Assembly (NCBI GenBank): GCA_028868995.1 | Contig: JAGWTH010000003.1 | Coordinates: 1-64,000, forward strand | DNA: 64,000 nucleotides | Direction of reading: 5' to 3' | Origin: Burkholderiales bacterium | GTDB taxonomy: Bacteria > Pseudomonadota > Gammaproteobacteria > Burkholderiales > Burkholderiaceae_C | Made by a program: the position numbers and the translations under genes | The notes under the pieces: generated by a model | What the model was told of the DNA's origin: nothing | Seen by the model: only the letters and a program-made list of their open reading frames with translations | The model's database searches: none | In this document: positions 1 through 9,178 of the stretch, one piece after another | Layout of the letters: the number at the start of each line of letters is the position of its first letter | Numbering within the stretch: the first letter of the stretch is position 1

Positions 1-2
1 GC

Positions 3-1148
3 GAGGGCGAGCCGCGCCGCGAGCGCGCGGAAGGCGCCGAGGGCGCGCAGGCGCAGCGGCCGGAAGGCCAGCCAGCGGGACGCGGCGGCGAAGGCCGACG
101 CGAGCGGGGCGAGCGCGGAGGCCGTGGCGAGGGCCGCGAGCAACGCGAGCCGCGGGAGGCCCGCGAACCGCGCGAGCAGCGTGAACCGCGCGAGGCCCGC
201 GAAGGGCGCGAGCCGCGCGAGGACCGCGAGCCGCGCGAGAGCCGTGAACGCCACGAGGCGCGCCAGCGCCGCGAGGCCGAACGCCTGGAGCGCGAAAGCC
301 GCGAACTGGCGCAAGCGCGCGGCGCCGTGCCGGAAGGCGGCGCCCTCGCAGAAGGCGGCGCCCCCGCGGAAGGCGAAGGCGCGTCCGAGCAGCGCACCGA
401 CCGGGGCCCGCGCGGCGAGCGCGGTGAACGGGGCGAGCGCCGCGAAGGCCGCCGCGAGCGCGGCGAACGCCGTGGCGAGCGCGGCCCGCGCGAGGGCGCA
501 CCGGCCGAGGAGGCCGATGCCCTGGCTGCTGCCGCCGGATCCGTCGGCGCGGTGACCGAATCCGCCGAGGCGCAAGTGCCGCCGGCTGCCGACGCGGTGC
601 TGGAATCGCACACGCACTACGACGAGCGCCAGGCCCAGGGGGAGCCGGGCGAGCGCGCAGCCGGCCGCGAGGAAGGCGAGCGCCGCGACCGCCGCTCGCG
701 CGACCGCTACGGCCGCGACCGGCGCGAGCGCGGCGAGCGCGCGCCCGAGGCCATCGTCGCCACCGGTGCCGAAGTCTCCCCGGCGGAAATGGAAGTGTTC
801 GCCGGCCACGCGCAGATGCCCCAGGAGCACCATGCCGGCGGCGCCCAGCCGGAGGCGGCGGCCCCGGCGCCGGCCCCGGCCGTCGAGCCGATCCGCACCC
901 GGGCCTTGCCGCGCGTGCAGCCCTTCCGGCTGCCGGTCGACGACCTGAAGAACGTGGCCGAGACCTCCGGCCTGCAGTGGGTGCTGTCCGACGCCGACAA
1001 GATCGCCGCCGCCCAGGCCGCGATCGCCGCCGAACCCAGGCCGGTGCACGTGCCGCGCGAGCGGCCGCCGGTGGTGGTGGTCGACGAGGGCCCGCTGGTG
1101 CTGGTGGAGACCCGGCGCGACCTGCGCAACCTGCAGCTGCCGTTCTGA
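3..1148 (+). CDS. rne: Ribonuclease E/G, C-terminal part (5' end outside the window)
   Basis: This is the 3' end of an open frame that enters at the window edge (first full codon at base 3). The visible 381 residues are the non-catalytic tail of RNase E, the endonuclease that starts mRNA decay and matures rRNA and tRNA. The first ~180 residues are almost only Arg, Glu, Gly, Ala and Pro in irregular RE/RG/RER repeats, as expected for an RNA- and protein-binding scaffold. An Ala/Pro linker follows. The end is conserved in form: a segment with LQWVLSDADKIAAAQAAI, then PVHVPRERPPVVVVDEGP and a closing NLQLPF, which I recognise from Burkholderiales RNase E. The catalytic S1 and DNase I-like domains are upstream and not visible. 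A strong hairpin terminator follows 18 bases after the stop. The identification rests on the C-terminal signature, so it is firm but not absolute. Confidence 0.85.
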   Translation, partial: EGEPRRERAEGAEGAQAQRPEGQPAGRGGEGRRERGERGGRGEGREQREPREAREPREQREPREAREGREPREDREPRESRERHEARQRREAERLERESRELAQARGAVPEGGALAEGGAPAEGEGASEQRTDRGPRGERGERGERREGRRERGERRGERGPREGAPAEEADALAAAAGSVGAVTESAEAQVPPAADAVLESHTHYDERQAQGEPGERAAGREEGERRDRRSRDRYGRDRRERGERAPEAIVATGAEVSPAEMEVFAGHAQMPQEHHAGGAQPEAAAPAPAPAVEPIRTRALPRVQPFRLPVDDLKNVAETSGLQWVLSDADKIAAAQAAIAAEPRPVHVPRERPPVVVVDEGPLVLVETRRDLRNLQLPF

Positions 1149-1165
1149 CCGGACGGCCAGGCAGC

Positions 1166-1193
1166 GAAAAGGGCGCCCTCGGGCGCCCTTTTC
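1166..1193. terminator. Bidirectional intrinsic terminator between rne and hemY
   Basis: A perfect 13-base inverted repeat (GAAAAGGGCGCCC / GGGCGCCCTTTTC) separated by TC. It has A-rich and T-rich ends, so it can act on both strands. It lies between the convergent stops of rne (1148) and hemY (1221). Confidence 0.85.
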
Positions 1194-1220
1194 ATTCGCG
1201 GCGCCGAACCCCCCGCCCCG

Positions 1221-2474
1221 CTATTCTCCCGCCGCCCTCTTCCAAGCCAGCGCCGCCGCCTGCGCATCCTCGCGCTGCTCGGCGAGCTCCGCCAGCGCGC
1301 GCCAGGCATTGCGGTGCAGGCCGGCGTCCTGCAGGCCCAGCGCCGCCTGCGTCAGCAGCTGCTGCGCCTTGCCCCACAGCTGGCGCTTCATGCAGGCCAT
1401 GCCGGCCAGGTACTGCAGGGTGGCGTCGCGCGGGTTGGCGCGCTGCGCCGTCTCGATGCGGGCGAGCCAGGCGGCGTCCAGCGACTCCAGTCCCTCCTCC
1501 AGCGCCGCGACCAGTTTCACGCGCAGGCTGTCGCCCAGCTCCGACTGGTGCTCCCAGACAGGCAGCAGCCAGTCGCGCGCCTGGCGGGCGTCGCCGCGCA
1601 GGCTCACCAGGCGCTGCGCGGCGTGGATCGCCACTTCCGGGAGCAGGCGTTCCGCGGGCTCCAGCGTGCCCCAGACGCGCTGCAGCTGCGCGGGATCGTA
1701 GGCGCCGTTGAGCAGGTCGATGGCCAGGCCGCGCACGATGCTGCGCGCGGCCACCGGGGAGAAGGCATGGTGCTTGGCCAGCAGGCGCGCCGTCTCCAGC
1801 GCCTCCATCGGCTCGCCGGCCAGGCGCGAGGCGCGCAGGCGCGTGCGCAGCGCCAGCGTGCGCCGGCCCGCGCCCAGGGGCAGCCCCTGCAGCAGCTCCA
1901 GCGCCGCCTTCGGCTCGCGGTCCTCCAGCGCCCAGCGGGCGGCGCGCAGGACGGCGCCGTCGCGCGTCTCCTGCGCATCGCGCGTGGACGCCTGCTCCAG
2001 CGCCTGGCGCAGGTGGTCCTCGCGGGCGGCGCGGTCCTGCAGCGCATGGGCCGATTCGCCAGCCAGCAGGTGGGCGATCGCGCGCAGCTGGGCGGCATTG
2101 CCGGGCTCCTGTCCCGAAGCCGAAAGCGAAGCCTCCTGCGCCAGCACCGCCTCGGCCGCCTTGCGGGAGCGGATGTAGCGCCCGGCCAGAAGGTGCGACA
2201 GGCTTTCCAGCAGCGCGGCATGCATGGAGCGCTCCTTCTGCTGGGTGCGCCAGCGCAGGGCCTGCCGCGGCAGGTCGAACAGCGCCGCCAGCGCCCGCAT
2301 CACCGCATGCGCGAAGAAGAAGGCGGCGACCAGCAGCAGCACCACCAGGTTGAGGGACAGGTCGACGCGGTACGGCGGCCAGAACAGCGTGACGGTGCCC
2401 TGGTTGTTGCCCGCGAACAGGGCGCCCGCCACCGCGACGGCGAACAGCACCAGCAGCCAGAGCGCGGCACGCAT
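1221..2474 (-). CDS. hemY: HemY-like membrane protein with tetratricopeptide repeats
   Basis: A protein of 417 residues. Two N-terminal hydrophobic segments (about residues 3-24 and 38-60) match the HemY_N domain, and a long Ala/Leu/Arg-rich helical region of TPR type follows. In proteobacteria this protein is encoded at the end of the hemCDXY cluster, and its role in heme synthesis is still not settled. It is not the protoporphyrinogen oxidase that shares the name in Bacillus. The ATG at 2474 lies 5 bases after the hemX stop, so the two are surely cotranscribed. The frame remains open upstream through hemX, but only this start gives the proper membrane N-terminus. Expected location: inner membrane with a helical domain on one side. 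Confidence 0.88.
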   Translation of the reverse strand: MRAALWLLVLFAVAVAGALFAGNNQGTVTLFWPPYRVDLSLNLVVLLLVAAFFFAHAVMRALAALFDLPRQALRWRTQQKERSMHAALLESLSHLLAGRYIRSRKAAEAVLAQEASLSASGQEPGNAAQLRAIAHLLAGESAHALQDRAAREDHLRQALEQASTRDAQETRDGAVLRAARWALEDREPKAALELLQGLPLGAGRRTLALRTRLRASRLAGEPMEALETARLLAKHHAFSPVAARSIVRGLAIDLLNGAYDPAQLQRVWGTLEPAERLLPEVAIHAAQRLVSLRGDARQARDWLLPVWEHQSELGDSLRVKLVAALEEGLESLDAAWLARIETAQRANPRDATLQYLAGMACMKRQLWGKAQQLLTQAALGLQDAGLHRNAWRALAELAEQREDAQAAALAWKRAAGE

Positions 2475-2479
2475 CGCGG

Positions 2480-3559
2480 CTACTTCCCGGCCGCCGTGGC
2501 CGCCGCGGCGGCCAGGGCCGCCAGGGTCGCGTCGATGCGCGGCACTTCCGCGGTCCGCACCTGCGCCTGCACCTGCTGCAGCTGGGTGGCCGCGGCCTGC
2601 GTGCGGCGCGACGCCGGGTCGAAGTACTTGTAGAGGGCCGCGGCCGCCGAGGCCACGTCGGAGCGCGCCGCCTCGTTCTGGTGGGCGAGCAGCGACAGCC
2701 GCACGTTCAGCAGCTTGAGCTTCATGTTCTCGCGCAGGAAGAAGACCTGGTCCGGCGCCAGCAGCATGGCCTCGGGCTGGTCGATGCGGTTCACGCGCAC
2801 CAGGCCGCGCGCCTGCTCCAGCACGGCGTCGCGCCAGCGCTCCCACCAGGGGGCCGGCGCCGGGGCCGGGGCGGCCGCCTTGCGCGGGGTCTCGGCCAGC
2901 GAGCGCGCGGGCACCGCGTTGACCACGGGCAGCTCGTCCACCTGCCGCACGAGCTCGTCGATGCGCGCCAGGAGGCCCGGCACGTCGGTGACGCTGGCGG
3001 AACGCAGCCGGTCCGTGTCGCGGGCGATGGCGGTGCGCACGCGCGCCAGGCGCGGCTGGGCGGCCCGCGCGAGGCGCTGGTCGGCGGTCCGCAGCGCCCC
3101 GAGCAGCGGCTCCACGCTGCCGGTCAGCTGGGCCTGCTGCTGCGCCAGGCGCAGCGCCGATTCGATGTCGACCACCAGGTTCTCGTCGCGCGAGCGCGAC
3201 AGGCTCTGGATCAGGTCCTCCAGCTGCTGGCGCTGCAGCGCCACCTCGGACAGGCGCGATTCGAGCACCACCTGGCGGGCCGCCGTGTCGCGCGCGACGT
3301 CCTGCGCCTGGCGCGCGAGCGCCCGGGCCTCGATCGCGTTGGCGCCAGTGTCGGCGCTCTGGCGGGCGAGCTGCTCCTGGATCGCGGACAGGCGCTGCCA
3401 CAGCATGACGCTGGAGAGCAGCGCGGCCGCCGCCACCGCCGCCAGCGCGAGCAGGGCCAGGCGCGAATTCCCGCCGGGGCGCGCGAGCGCCGCCTCCGGT
3501 GCAGCCGGGGCCGGGGAAGGCGGCTCGGGAGCGGGCGACGGCGGAGACAGGGAACTCAT
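2480..3559 (-). CDS. hemX: HemX-like protein (uroporphyrinogen-III C-methyltransferase-like, non-catalytic)
   Basis: A protein of 359 residues. It has a Pro/Ala-rich cytoplasmic N-terminus (1-30), one transmembrane segment (about 33-53), and then a long coiled-coil-rich region with IQEQLARQ, QRQQLEDLIQSL and similar heptads. This is the layout of the HemX family, which is often annotated as a uroporphyrin methyltransferase only because of old fusions. No SAM-binding motif is visible. The ATG overlaps the hemD stop as ATGA (3556-3559), and hemY follows after 5 bases. It probably acts as a membrane scaffold for tetrapyrrole enzymes, which is inference. Confidence 0.85.
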   Translation of the reverse strand: MSSLSPPSPAPEPPSPAPAAPEAALARPGGNSRLALLALAAVAAAALLSSVMLWQRLSAIQEQLARQSADTGANAIEARALARQAQDVARDTAARQVVLESRLSEVALQRQQLEDLIQSLSRSRDENLVVDIESALRLAQQQAQLTGSVEPLLGALRTADQRLARAAQPRLARVRTAIARDTDRLRSASVTDVPGLLARIDELVRQVDELPVVNAVPARSLAETPRKAAAPAPAPAPWWERWRDAVLEQARGLVRVNRIDQPEAMLLAPDQVFFLRENMKLKLLNVRLSLLAHQNEAARSDVASAAAALYKYFDPASRRTQAAATQLQQVQAQVRTAEVPRIDATLAALAAAAATAAGK

Positions 3560-4311
3560 CGGGTCGATTCTATCGACGCGAGCACTTCGTCGAGGCCGGG
3601 ACGCGAGGCCCGCACCTCGCCGAAGCCGAGCGCGCGCGCCGCCTCGGCGATGCGCGGATGGGTGGCGAGCGCGCGCGCGTGCGACCAGTCCTGCCGCGGC
3701 AGCAGCTGCGCCAGGTGGCGCGCCGCCTCCGAGCTGCTGAACAGCCACCAGGACCCGTCGCGCGCGGCACGCTGCGCGCTGGCGCGCTGCGCCTCGTCCC
3801 AGGCGGGCGCCTGCCGCGTATACGCGACCACCGTGTCGACGGCCACGCCGCGCGCGGCCAGCTGCTGCACGATCCAGTCGCGGCCCTGGGCGCGCCCGCT
3901 CGCGTCGCCGCCGCGCACCAGCAGCACGCGGTCGCCCGCGCGCAGCCGCCCCTCGACCCGCGGCCACAGGTGTTCCGAATCGAACTGGGCCGCGTCGGGC
4001 GCGGGCGCGTCGATGCGCTCCTCGGGCACGCCGGCGGTGCGCAAGGCCTCCCGCGTCGCGGGCCCGGGGGCCCAGGCGCGGGCGTGTTCGAAGACCGGGC
4101 GGCAGGCGAAGAATCCCTGGACCGCATTGGCGCTCACGAACATCACCGCGGCATAGCGGTCGGCCCCGGCGGCCGCCTGGCTCAGGGCCGCGGCATCGGG
4201 TGCCGGCCCGATCGCCAGCAGGGGCAGCACGAGGGCGTCGACCTGCCGCTCGCGCAGGCGGGCCGCCCAGCGCTCGGCTTCCTGCACCGGGCGCGTGAGC
4301 ACGACTGCCAC
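3556..4311 (-). CDS. hemD: Uroporphyrinogen-III synthase
   Basis: A protein of 251 residues that closes hydroxymethylbilane into uroporphyrinogen III with inversion of ring D. The start VVLTRPVQEAERWAARL is the typical beginning of HemD. The later FVSANAVQGFF, VLLVRGGDASGR and WLFSSSEAARHL segments match the weakly conserved two-lobed fold. I chose the GTG at 4311 because it lies one base after the hemC stop. A second GTG at 4302 would remove three residues. The 3' end overlaps hemX by four bases. HemD sequences diverge strongly, so context adds much of the certainty. Confidence 0.9.
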   Translation of the reverse strand: MAVVLTRPVQEAERWAARLRERQVDALVLPLLAIGPAPDAAALSQAAAGADRYAAVMFVSANAVQGFFACRPVFEHARAWAPGPATREALRTAGVPEERIDAPAPDAAQFDSEHLWPRVEGRLRAGDRVLLVRGGDASGRAQGRDWIVQQLAARGVAVDTVVAYTRQAPAWDEAQRASAQRAARDGSWWLFSSSEAARHLAQLLPRQDWSHARALATHPRIAEAARALGFGEVRASRPGLDEVLASIESTR

Positions 4312-4312
4312 G

Positions 4313-5215
4313 CTAGCGCGCCCCGCCGGCCCGCAGCCGCGCCGCGACCTGTTCGCCCAGCGCCGCGGCCTGCCCCAGGTCGGCCACGACGTCGGCGCCG
4401 CGCGCGCGCACCAGCACGCCCGGCTGCCCGGGGTCGCCCCAGGCCGCCTCCAGCTGCAGGTACTCGCCATCGAAGCGCGCATGCGCGGCCAGGGGCATGG
4501 AGCAGCTGCCGCCCATGGCGCGGCTGACCGCGCGCTCGGCCGCCACGCACAGCCAGGTCGACTGGTTCGACAACGGTGCCAGGGCCTCCGCGACGTCGGC
4601 GCGGCCGGCACGGATCTCGATGCCCAGCGCGCCCTGCCCCGCGGCGGGCAGCATCTGCGCGGGCTCGAAGACGTGGCGGATGCGGTCGCCCAGGCCCAGG
4701 CGCTTCAGACCCGCGGCCGCCAGCACGATGGCGTCGTACCGACCCTCGTCCAGCTTGCGCAGGCGCGTGTCCAGGTTGCCACGCAGCGGCTCGATGCGCA
4801 GGTCCGGCCGCTGCGCGAGCAGCAGCACCACCCGGCGCAGGCTGGAGGTGCCGACCAGGGCGCCCTGGGGCAGTTCGGACAGCTGCGCGAAACGGGGGGA
4901 GACGAAGGCATCGCGCGGATCCTCGCGCTCCATCACGCAGGCCAGGGCGAAGCCCGCGGGCAGTTCCATGGGAACGTCCTTGAGCGAGTGCACCGCGAGG
5001 TCGGCCCGGCCCTCCTCGAGGGCGACCTCGAGTTCCTTCACGAACAGGCCCTTGCCGCCCACCTTGCTCAGTGCCCGGTCCAGGATCTGGTCGCCCTGGG
5101 TCGTCATCCCGAGCAGCGTGACCTGGTGGCCGCGCTGCTGCAGCAGCGACTTCACGTGTTCGGCCTGCCACAGGGCCAGCCGGCTTTCGCGCGTGGCGAT
5201 GGTGAAGGCGCTCAC
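4313..5215 (-). CDS. hemC: Hydroxymethylbilane synthase (porphobilinogen deaminase)
   Basis: A protein of 300 residues that polymerises four porphobilinogens into hydroxymethylbilane. Visible family marks are [16 protein letters not shown] at the N-terminus, the catalytic Asp in HSLKDVP (about residue 80), the GTSSLRR arginine motif (about 122-128), and the dipyrromethane-cofactor cysteine in GGSCSMPL (about residue 238). A GTG at 5215 is the start. An in-frame ATG at 5260 would add 15 residues that do not look like the family and would run into the ppc leader. This is the first gene of hemC-D-X-Y, divergent from ppc with 75 bases between them. Confidence 0.95.
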   Translation of the reverse strand: MSAFTIATRESRLALWQAEHVKSLLQQRGHQVTLLGMTTQGDQILDRALSKVGGKGLFVKELEVALEEGRADLAVHSLKDVPMELPAGFALACVMEREDPRDAFVSPRFAQLSELPQGALVGTSSLRRVVLLLAQRPDLRIEPLRGNLDTRLRKLDEGRYDAIVLAAAGLKRLGLGDRIRHVFEPAQMLPAAGQGALGIEIRAGRADVAEALAPLSNQSTWLCVAAERAVSRAMGGSCSMPLAAHARFDGEYLQLEAAWGDPGQPGVLVRARGADVVADLGQAAALGEQVAARLRAGGAR

Positions 5216-5248
5216 TTGGTAACCTGCATGTAATCGGTGGGGGGAGCC

Positions 5249-5262
5249 GGATGCTAGCATCC
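5249..5262. promoter_or_regulatory. 14-base perfect palindrome in the hemC/ppc divergent leader
   Basis: GGATGCTAGCATCC is a perfect 14-base palindrome in the 75-base gap between the divergent hemC and ppc starts, 28 bases before the ppc ATG. It could be an operator or chance. No clear -35/-10 pair is visible around it. Confidence 0.3.
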
Positions 5263-5290
5263 CCGCATCCCCCCTTCACGGAAGCGAACC

Positions 5291-8089
5291 ATGCCTGCCA
5301 CCGAGCAGCCGCCCGCGCGGCGCGCCAAGGACAACGAACGCCCGCTGCTGGAAGACATCCGGCTGCTGGGCCGCATCCTCGGCGACGTGATCCGCGAGCA
5401 GGAAGGCGTGGAGACCTACGAGCTGGTGGAGCGCATCCGCAAGCTGTCGGTGGCCTTCCGCCGCGACGCCGACCACGAGGCCGACCGCGCGCTGAAGTCG
5501 CTGCTGAAGTCGCTGTCGGGGGAGGAGGCGGTGCGCGTCATCCGCGCCTTCACCTACTTCAGCCACCTGGCCAACCTGGCCGAGGACCGCCACCACATCC
5601 GCCGCCGCGAGGTGCACGAGCGCGCCGGCGACACGCAGGAAGGCAGCATCGAGGTGGCCCTGGCGCGCCTGCGCTGGGCGGGCATCCAGGCGAAGGCCGT
5701 GTCGCAGACGCTGGCGCACAGCTACCTCTCGCCGGTGCTCACGGCCCACCCCACCGAGGTGCAGCGCAAGAGCATCCTGGACGCCGAGCGCGACCTGGCC
5801 CGGCTGCTGTCCGAGCGCGACGAGATCAAGGCCCGCGCCCTGCCCCGCGACGCGCTGGCGCCGCGCGAGCTGGCCGCCAACGAGCTGCAGATGCGCGCCC
5901 GCGTGCTTCAGCTGTGGCAGACGCGGCTGCTGCGCTTCACCAGGCTCACCGTGGCCGACGAGATCGAGACCTCGCTCAGCTACTACGAGGCGACTTTCCT
6001 GCGCGAGATCCCGCGCCTGTACGGCCAGCTGGAACAGGAGCTCGGCCAGCAGCCGGTGGCCAGCTTCCTGCGCATGGGCCAGTGGATCGGCGGCGACCGC
6101 GACGGCAACCCCAACGTCGGTGCCGAGACCCTGACCTACGCCCTGCGCCGCCAGTGCGAGGTGGCGCTGCGCCACTACCTGACCGAGCTGTTCTGGCTGG
6201 GCACCGAGCTGTCGCTGTCGGCGCTGCTGGTGGACGTGACCCCGCAGATGCGCGCGCTGGCCGACAGCTCGCCCGACCTCAACGAGCACCGCCTGGACGA
6301 ACCCTACCGGCGCGCCGTGACCGGCATGTATTCGCGCCTGGCCGCCACCCTCAAGGAGCTCACGGGGGGCGAGGCGGCGCGCCACGCGGTGCCGCCGCAG
6401 AACCCCTACGCTCGCGCCGAGGAGTTCCTGGCCGACCTGCGCACCATGCGCGACTCGCTGCTGGCGCACCACGGCGCGGCGCTCGTGCAGCAGCGCCTGC
6501 ACCCGCTGATCCGGGCGGTGGAGGTGTTCGGCTTCCACTTGGCCACGGTGGACCTGCGCCAGAACTCGGAGCAGCACGAGGAGGTGGTGGCCGAGCTGCT
6601 GGCCACCGCGCGCATCGAGCCGGACTACCGGGCGCTGGACGAGGCCGGCAAGCGCGCCGTGCTGCTGCGGCTGCTGTCGGACGCGCGGCCGCTGCGGGTG
6701 CTGGACGCGCCCTATGGAGAGCATGCGCGCCGGGAGCTGGCCGTGTTCGAGGCCGCGCGCGAGATGCGGCTGCGCTACGGCCCGCAGGCGATCCGCCACT
6801 ACATCATCAGCCACACCGAGGCGGTGAGCGACCTGCTGGAGGTGATGCTGCTGCTGAAGGAAACGGGCCTGCTGCACGGCACGCTGGACGGGCAGGCGCG
6901 CACGGACCTGATCGTGGTGCCGCTGTTCGAGACCATCGCCGACCTGCGCGACGCCGCGCCCATCATGCGCGAGTTCTATGCGCTGCCCGGGGTCGCGAAG
7001 ATGATGCAGCGCTCGGGGGCCGAGCAGGACATCATGCTGGGCTACAGCGACAGCAACAAGGACGGCGGCATCTTCACCAGCAACTGGGAGCTGTACCGTG
7101 CCGAGATCGCGCTGGTCGACCTGTTCGACCAGCTGGCCAACACCCACGACATCCAGCTGCGCCTGTTCCACGGCCGCGGCGGCACGGTGGGCCGCGGCGG
7201 CGGCCCGAGCTACCAGGCGATCCTGGCGCAGCCGCCCGGCACGGTGCGCGGCCAGATCCGCCTGACCGAGCAGGGCGAGGTGATCGCCTCCAAGTACGCC
7301 AACCCCGAGATCGGCCGGCGCAACCTGGAGACGCTGGTGGCGGCGACGCTCGAAGCCACGCTGCTGCAGCCGACCAAGCCGGCCAGCAAGGCCTTCCTGC
7401 AGGCGGCCGAGCAGCTCTCGCAGGCCAGCATGCAGGCCTACCGGGCGCTGGTGTACGAGACGCCCGGCTTCGCGGAATTCTTCTTCGGCGCCACGCCGAT
7501 CCGCGAGATCGCGGAGCTGAACATCGGCTCGCGCCCGGCCTCGCGCAAGGCGAGCCAGCGCATCGAGGACCTGCGCGCCATCCCCTGGAGCTTCAGCTGG
7601 GGCCAGAGCCGGCTGACGATCAACGGCTGGTACGGGTTCGGCTCCGCGGTGGAGGGCTTCCTGGCCGCCGGCCCGCGCAAGGAACAGCTCGCGCTGCTGC
7701 AGCGCATGTACCGCCAATGGCCCTTCTTCCGCGCCCTGCTGTCCAACATGGACATGGTGCTGGCCAAGAGCGACCTGGCGCTGGCCTCGCGCTACGCCGA
7801 ACTGGTGCCCGACACGCGCCTGCGCCGGCGCATCTTCGGGCTGATGGAGGCGGAGTGGCAGCGCACGGTGGAGGCGCTGTCGCTGGTCACCGGCGAGAAG
7901 CAGCGCCTGTCCGGCAACGTGTCGCTGGCGCGCTCGATCCGGCACCGCTTCCCCTACATCGACCCCCTGCACCACCTGCAGGTGGAGCTGGTGCGGCGCT
8001 GGCGCGACGGCCGCGCCGACGAGCGGGAGCGCCGCGGCATCCACCTCGCGATCAACGGGATCGCGGCGGGGCTGCGCAACACGGGGTGA
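5291..8089 (+). CDS. ppc: Phosphoenolpyruvate carboxylase
   Basis: A full-length cytosolic enzyme of 932 residues that carboxylates PEP with bicarbonate to oxaloacetate (anaplerosis). The key motifs are present: [13 protein letters not shown] with the catalytic His near residue 153, [10 protein letters not shown] near 266-275, [12 protein letters not shown] near 580, the glycine-rich [15 protein letters not shown] loop near 626-640, and the C-terminal NTG. The ATG is preceded by GGAAG at a good distance. It stands alone on the plus strand, with hemC divergent upstream and a hairpin downstream. Length is a little above the Escherichia coli enzyme (883) because of a short N-terminal extension and small inserts, as is usual in Burkholderiales. 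Confidence 0.98.
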   Translation: MPATEQPPARRAKDNERPLLEDIRLLGRILGDVIREQEGVETYELVERIRKLSVAFRRDADHEADRALKSLLKSLSGEEAVRVIRAFTYFSHLANLAEDRHHIRRREVHERAGDTQEGSIEVALARLRWAGIQAKAVSQTLAHSYLSPVLTAHPTEVQRKSILDAERDLARLLSERDEIKARALPRDALAPRELAANELQMRARVLQLWQTRLLRFTRLTVADEIETSLSYYEATFLREIPRLYGQLEQELGQQPVASFLRMGQWIGGDRDGNPNVGAETLTYALRRQCEVALRHYLTELFWLGTELSLSALLVDVTPQMRALADSSPDLNEHRLDEPYRRAVTGMYSRLAATLKELTGGEAARHAVPPQNPYARAEEFLADLRTMRDSLLAHHGAALVQQRLHPLIRAVEVFGFHLATVDLRQNSEQHEEVVAELLATARIEPDYRALDEAGKRAVLLRLLSDARPLRVLDAPYGEHARRELAVFEAAREMRLRYGPQAIRHYIISHTEAVSDLLEVMLLLKETGLLHGTLDGQARTDLIVVPLFETIADLRDAAPIMREFYALPGVAKMMQRSGAEQDIMLGYSDSNKDGGIFTSNWELYRAEIALVDLFDQLANTHDIQLRLFHGRGGTVGRGGGPSYQAILAQPPGTVRGQIRLTEQGEVIASKYANPEIGRRNLETLVAATLEATLLQPTKPASKAFLQAAEQLSQASMQAYRALVYETPGFAEFFFGATPIREIAELNIGSRPASRKASQRIEDLRAIPWSFSWGQSRLTINGWYGFGSAVEGFLAAGPRKEQLALLQRMYRQWPFFRALLSNMDMVLAKSDLALASRYAELVPDTRLRRRIFGLMEAEWQRTVEALSLVTGEKQRLSGNVSLARSIRHRFPYIDPLHHLQVELVRRWRDGRADERERRGIHLAINGIAAGLRNTG

Positions 8090-8103
8090 GCCTGCGCATG
8101 CCG

Positions 8104-8133
8104 CCCGAAAAAGTCGCCTGCGACCTTTTCGGG
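8104..8133. terminator. Hairpin between convergent ppc and DUF3297 gene; member of an AAAAAGTCGC palindrome family
   Basis: The arms CCCGAAAAAGTCG and CGACCTTTTCGGG surround CCTG with a single A/C mismatch. It sits between two convergent stops, so a terminator role is natural. The core GAAAAAGTCGC...GCGAC(C/T)TTTTC recurs as a perfect palindrome at 41434-41468, so this is also a dispersed repeat. Confidence 0.55.
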
Positions 8134-8140
8134 TGAAGCC

Positions 8141-8389
8141 TCAGCGATAGAAGGGTTCGACCTTGCCCTTGAGCTTGAGCATCAGCGGGTTGCCCTTGCG
8201 GTCCAGGGTCTTGCCGGCGGGCACCTTCACCCAGCCTTCGCTGACGCAGTATTCCTCGACGTCGCCGCGCTCCTGCCCGTTGAACAGGATGCCCACGTCG
8301 TGCTCGAAGATCGCCCGCACGTGGTGCGGGCTGCGGGGGTCGGCGGAAAGGCGGTCGGGCAGCGGCGGGCGTTCGATCGGGTCGGTCAT
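8141..8389 (-). CDS. DUF3297 family small protein
   Basis: A protein of 82 residues. The sequence LPDRLSADPRSPHH followed by VGILFNGQERGDVEEYCVSEGWVKV and KTLDRKGNPLMLKLKGKVEPFY is the whole DUF3297 domain. The family is sometimes labelled glutathione peroxidase-like in databases, but I see no selenocysteine or cysteine active-site motif here that supports that. It is soluble, acidic-basic mixed, without signal peptide. It ends convergently with ppc and has no obvious operon partner; algR ends 32 bases upstream of its start region on the same strand. Function unknown. Confidence 0.8.
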   Translation of the reverse strand: MTDPIERPPLPDRLSADPRSPHHVRAIFEHDVGILFNGQERGDVEEYCVSEGWVKVPAGKTLDRKGNPLMLKLKGKVEPFYR

Positions 8390-8421
8390 GGCGCGTATTG
8401 TCGGCCAACCGCACCCCGCTC

Positions 8422-9156
8422 TCAGCTCGCCAGCGCCTCCCGCACGGCGCTGAGCTGCCGGCGCGACACGGACAGGCTCTCGTCGATGCCGTTCAGTCGC
8501 ACGGCCCAGCCCTCGCCCTCCTCCGCGTCGAACTGCTTTTCCAGCGCCCGCACGGCGCGCCGGGAAACCAGCGCGTTGCGGTGCACGCGCAGGAACTGCG
8601 TCCCGTGCCGCTCCTCGAGCTCGCTGAGCGAGCCGTCCAGGATGTAGCTGCGGGCGGCGGTGCGCACCGTGATGTACTTCAGTTCGGCCTTGAAATACAG
8701 GACCTCTGCCACCGGCACGCGCTCGGTGCGCCCGCGGTCCTGGATCACCAGCACCTCCTCGGGCTCGGGGCCGCCGGCGCGGCCCTGGCGGGCCTTCTCG
8801 ATGCGGGCCAGGGCCTGCTCCAGGCGCTCCAGCCGCACCGGCTTGGTCAGGTAGTCCACCGCCTCCAGCTCGAAGGCGCTGACCGCGTGCTCGGCATAGG
8901 CCGTCACGAAGACCACGGCCGGCGGGTCCGGCAGGGTGCGCATCACCTGCGCCAGCGCCAGTCCGTCCGCGCCCGGCATGTGGATGTCCAGCAGCACGCC
9001 GTCGAAGGACTGGCGGCGCAGGTGCTCCATGGCCTGGGCGGCGTTGGCCGCCTCCCCCGCCACTTCGGCCGCGGGGTTCTTGCAGTCCGCCAGCAGCGTG
9101 CGCAGGCGCGAACGCGCCAGCGGCTCGTCATCCACCAACAGCATCTTCAGGCCCAT
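8422..9156 (-). CDS. algR: LytTR-type response regulator, AlgR-like
   Basis: A protein of 244 residues. The receiver domain (1-115) carries the acidic pair in LLVDDEPLARS, the phospho-accepting Asp in LLDIHMPG (about 57), Thr near 85 and Lys near 105 (DYLTKPV). A LytTR DNA-binding domain (about 140-240) follows, with RVPVAEVLYFKAELKYITVRT and FLRVHRNALVSRRAV. The partner histidine kinase lies 22 bases upstream, so this is an AlgZ/AlgR-type pair. In pseudomonads AlgR controls alginate, type IV pili and virulence, and here the targets are unknown. GGGGAACCC precedes the ATG. The symbol follows the family and is not proof of the same regulon. Confidence 0.85.
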   Translation of the reverse strand: MGLKMLLVDDEPLARSRLRTLLADCKNPAAEVAGEAANAAQAMEHLRRQSFDGVLLDIHMPGADGLALAQVMRTLPDPPAVVFVTAYAEHAVSAFELEAVDYLTKPVRLERLEQALARIEKARQGRAGGPEPEEVLVIQDRGRTERVPVAEVLYFKAELKYITVRTAARSYILDGSLSELEERHGTQFLRVHRNALVSRRAVRALEKQFDAEEGEGWAVRLNGIDESLSVSRRQLSAVREALAS

Positions 9157-9178
9157 GGGTTCCCCTCTTCGTTAGCCC

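Noticed and set aside
1..330. Regular CGCGAG-like repeats that could be taken for a CRISPR or tandem array
   Set aside because: No unit of constant length and no spacers; they encode the Arg/Glu tail of RNase E in one unbroken frame.
5276..8044. A 922-codon open frame on the minus strand opposite ppc
   Set aside because: It mirrors ppc codon by codon, is rich in Gln, His, Val and Arg without any domain, and results from G+C-rich third positions.
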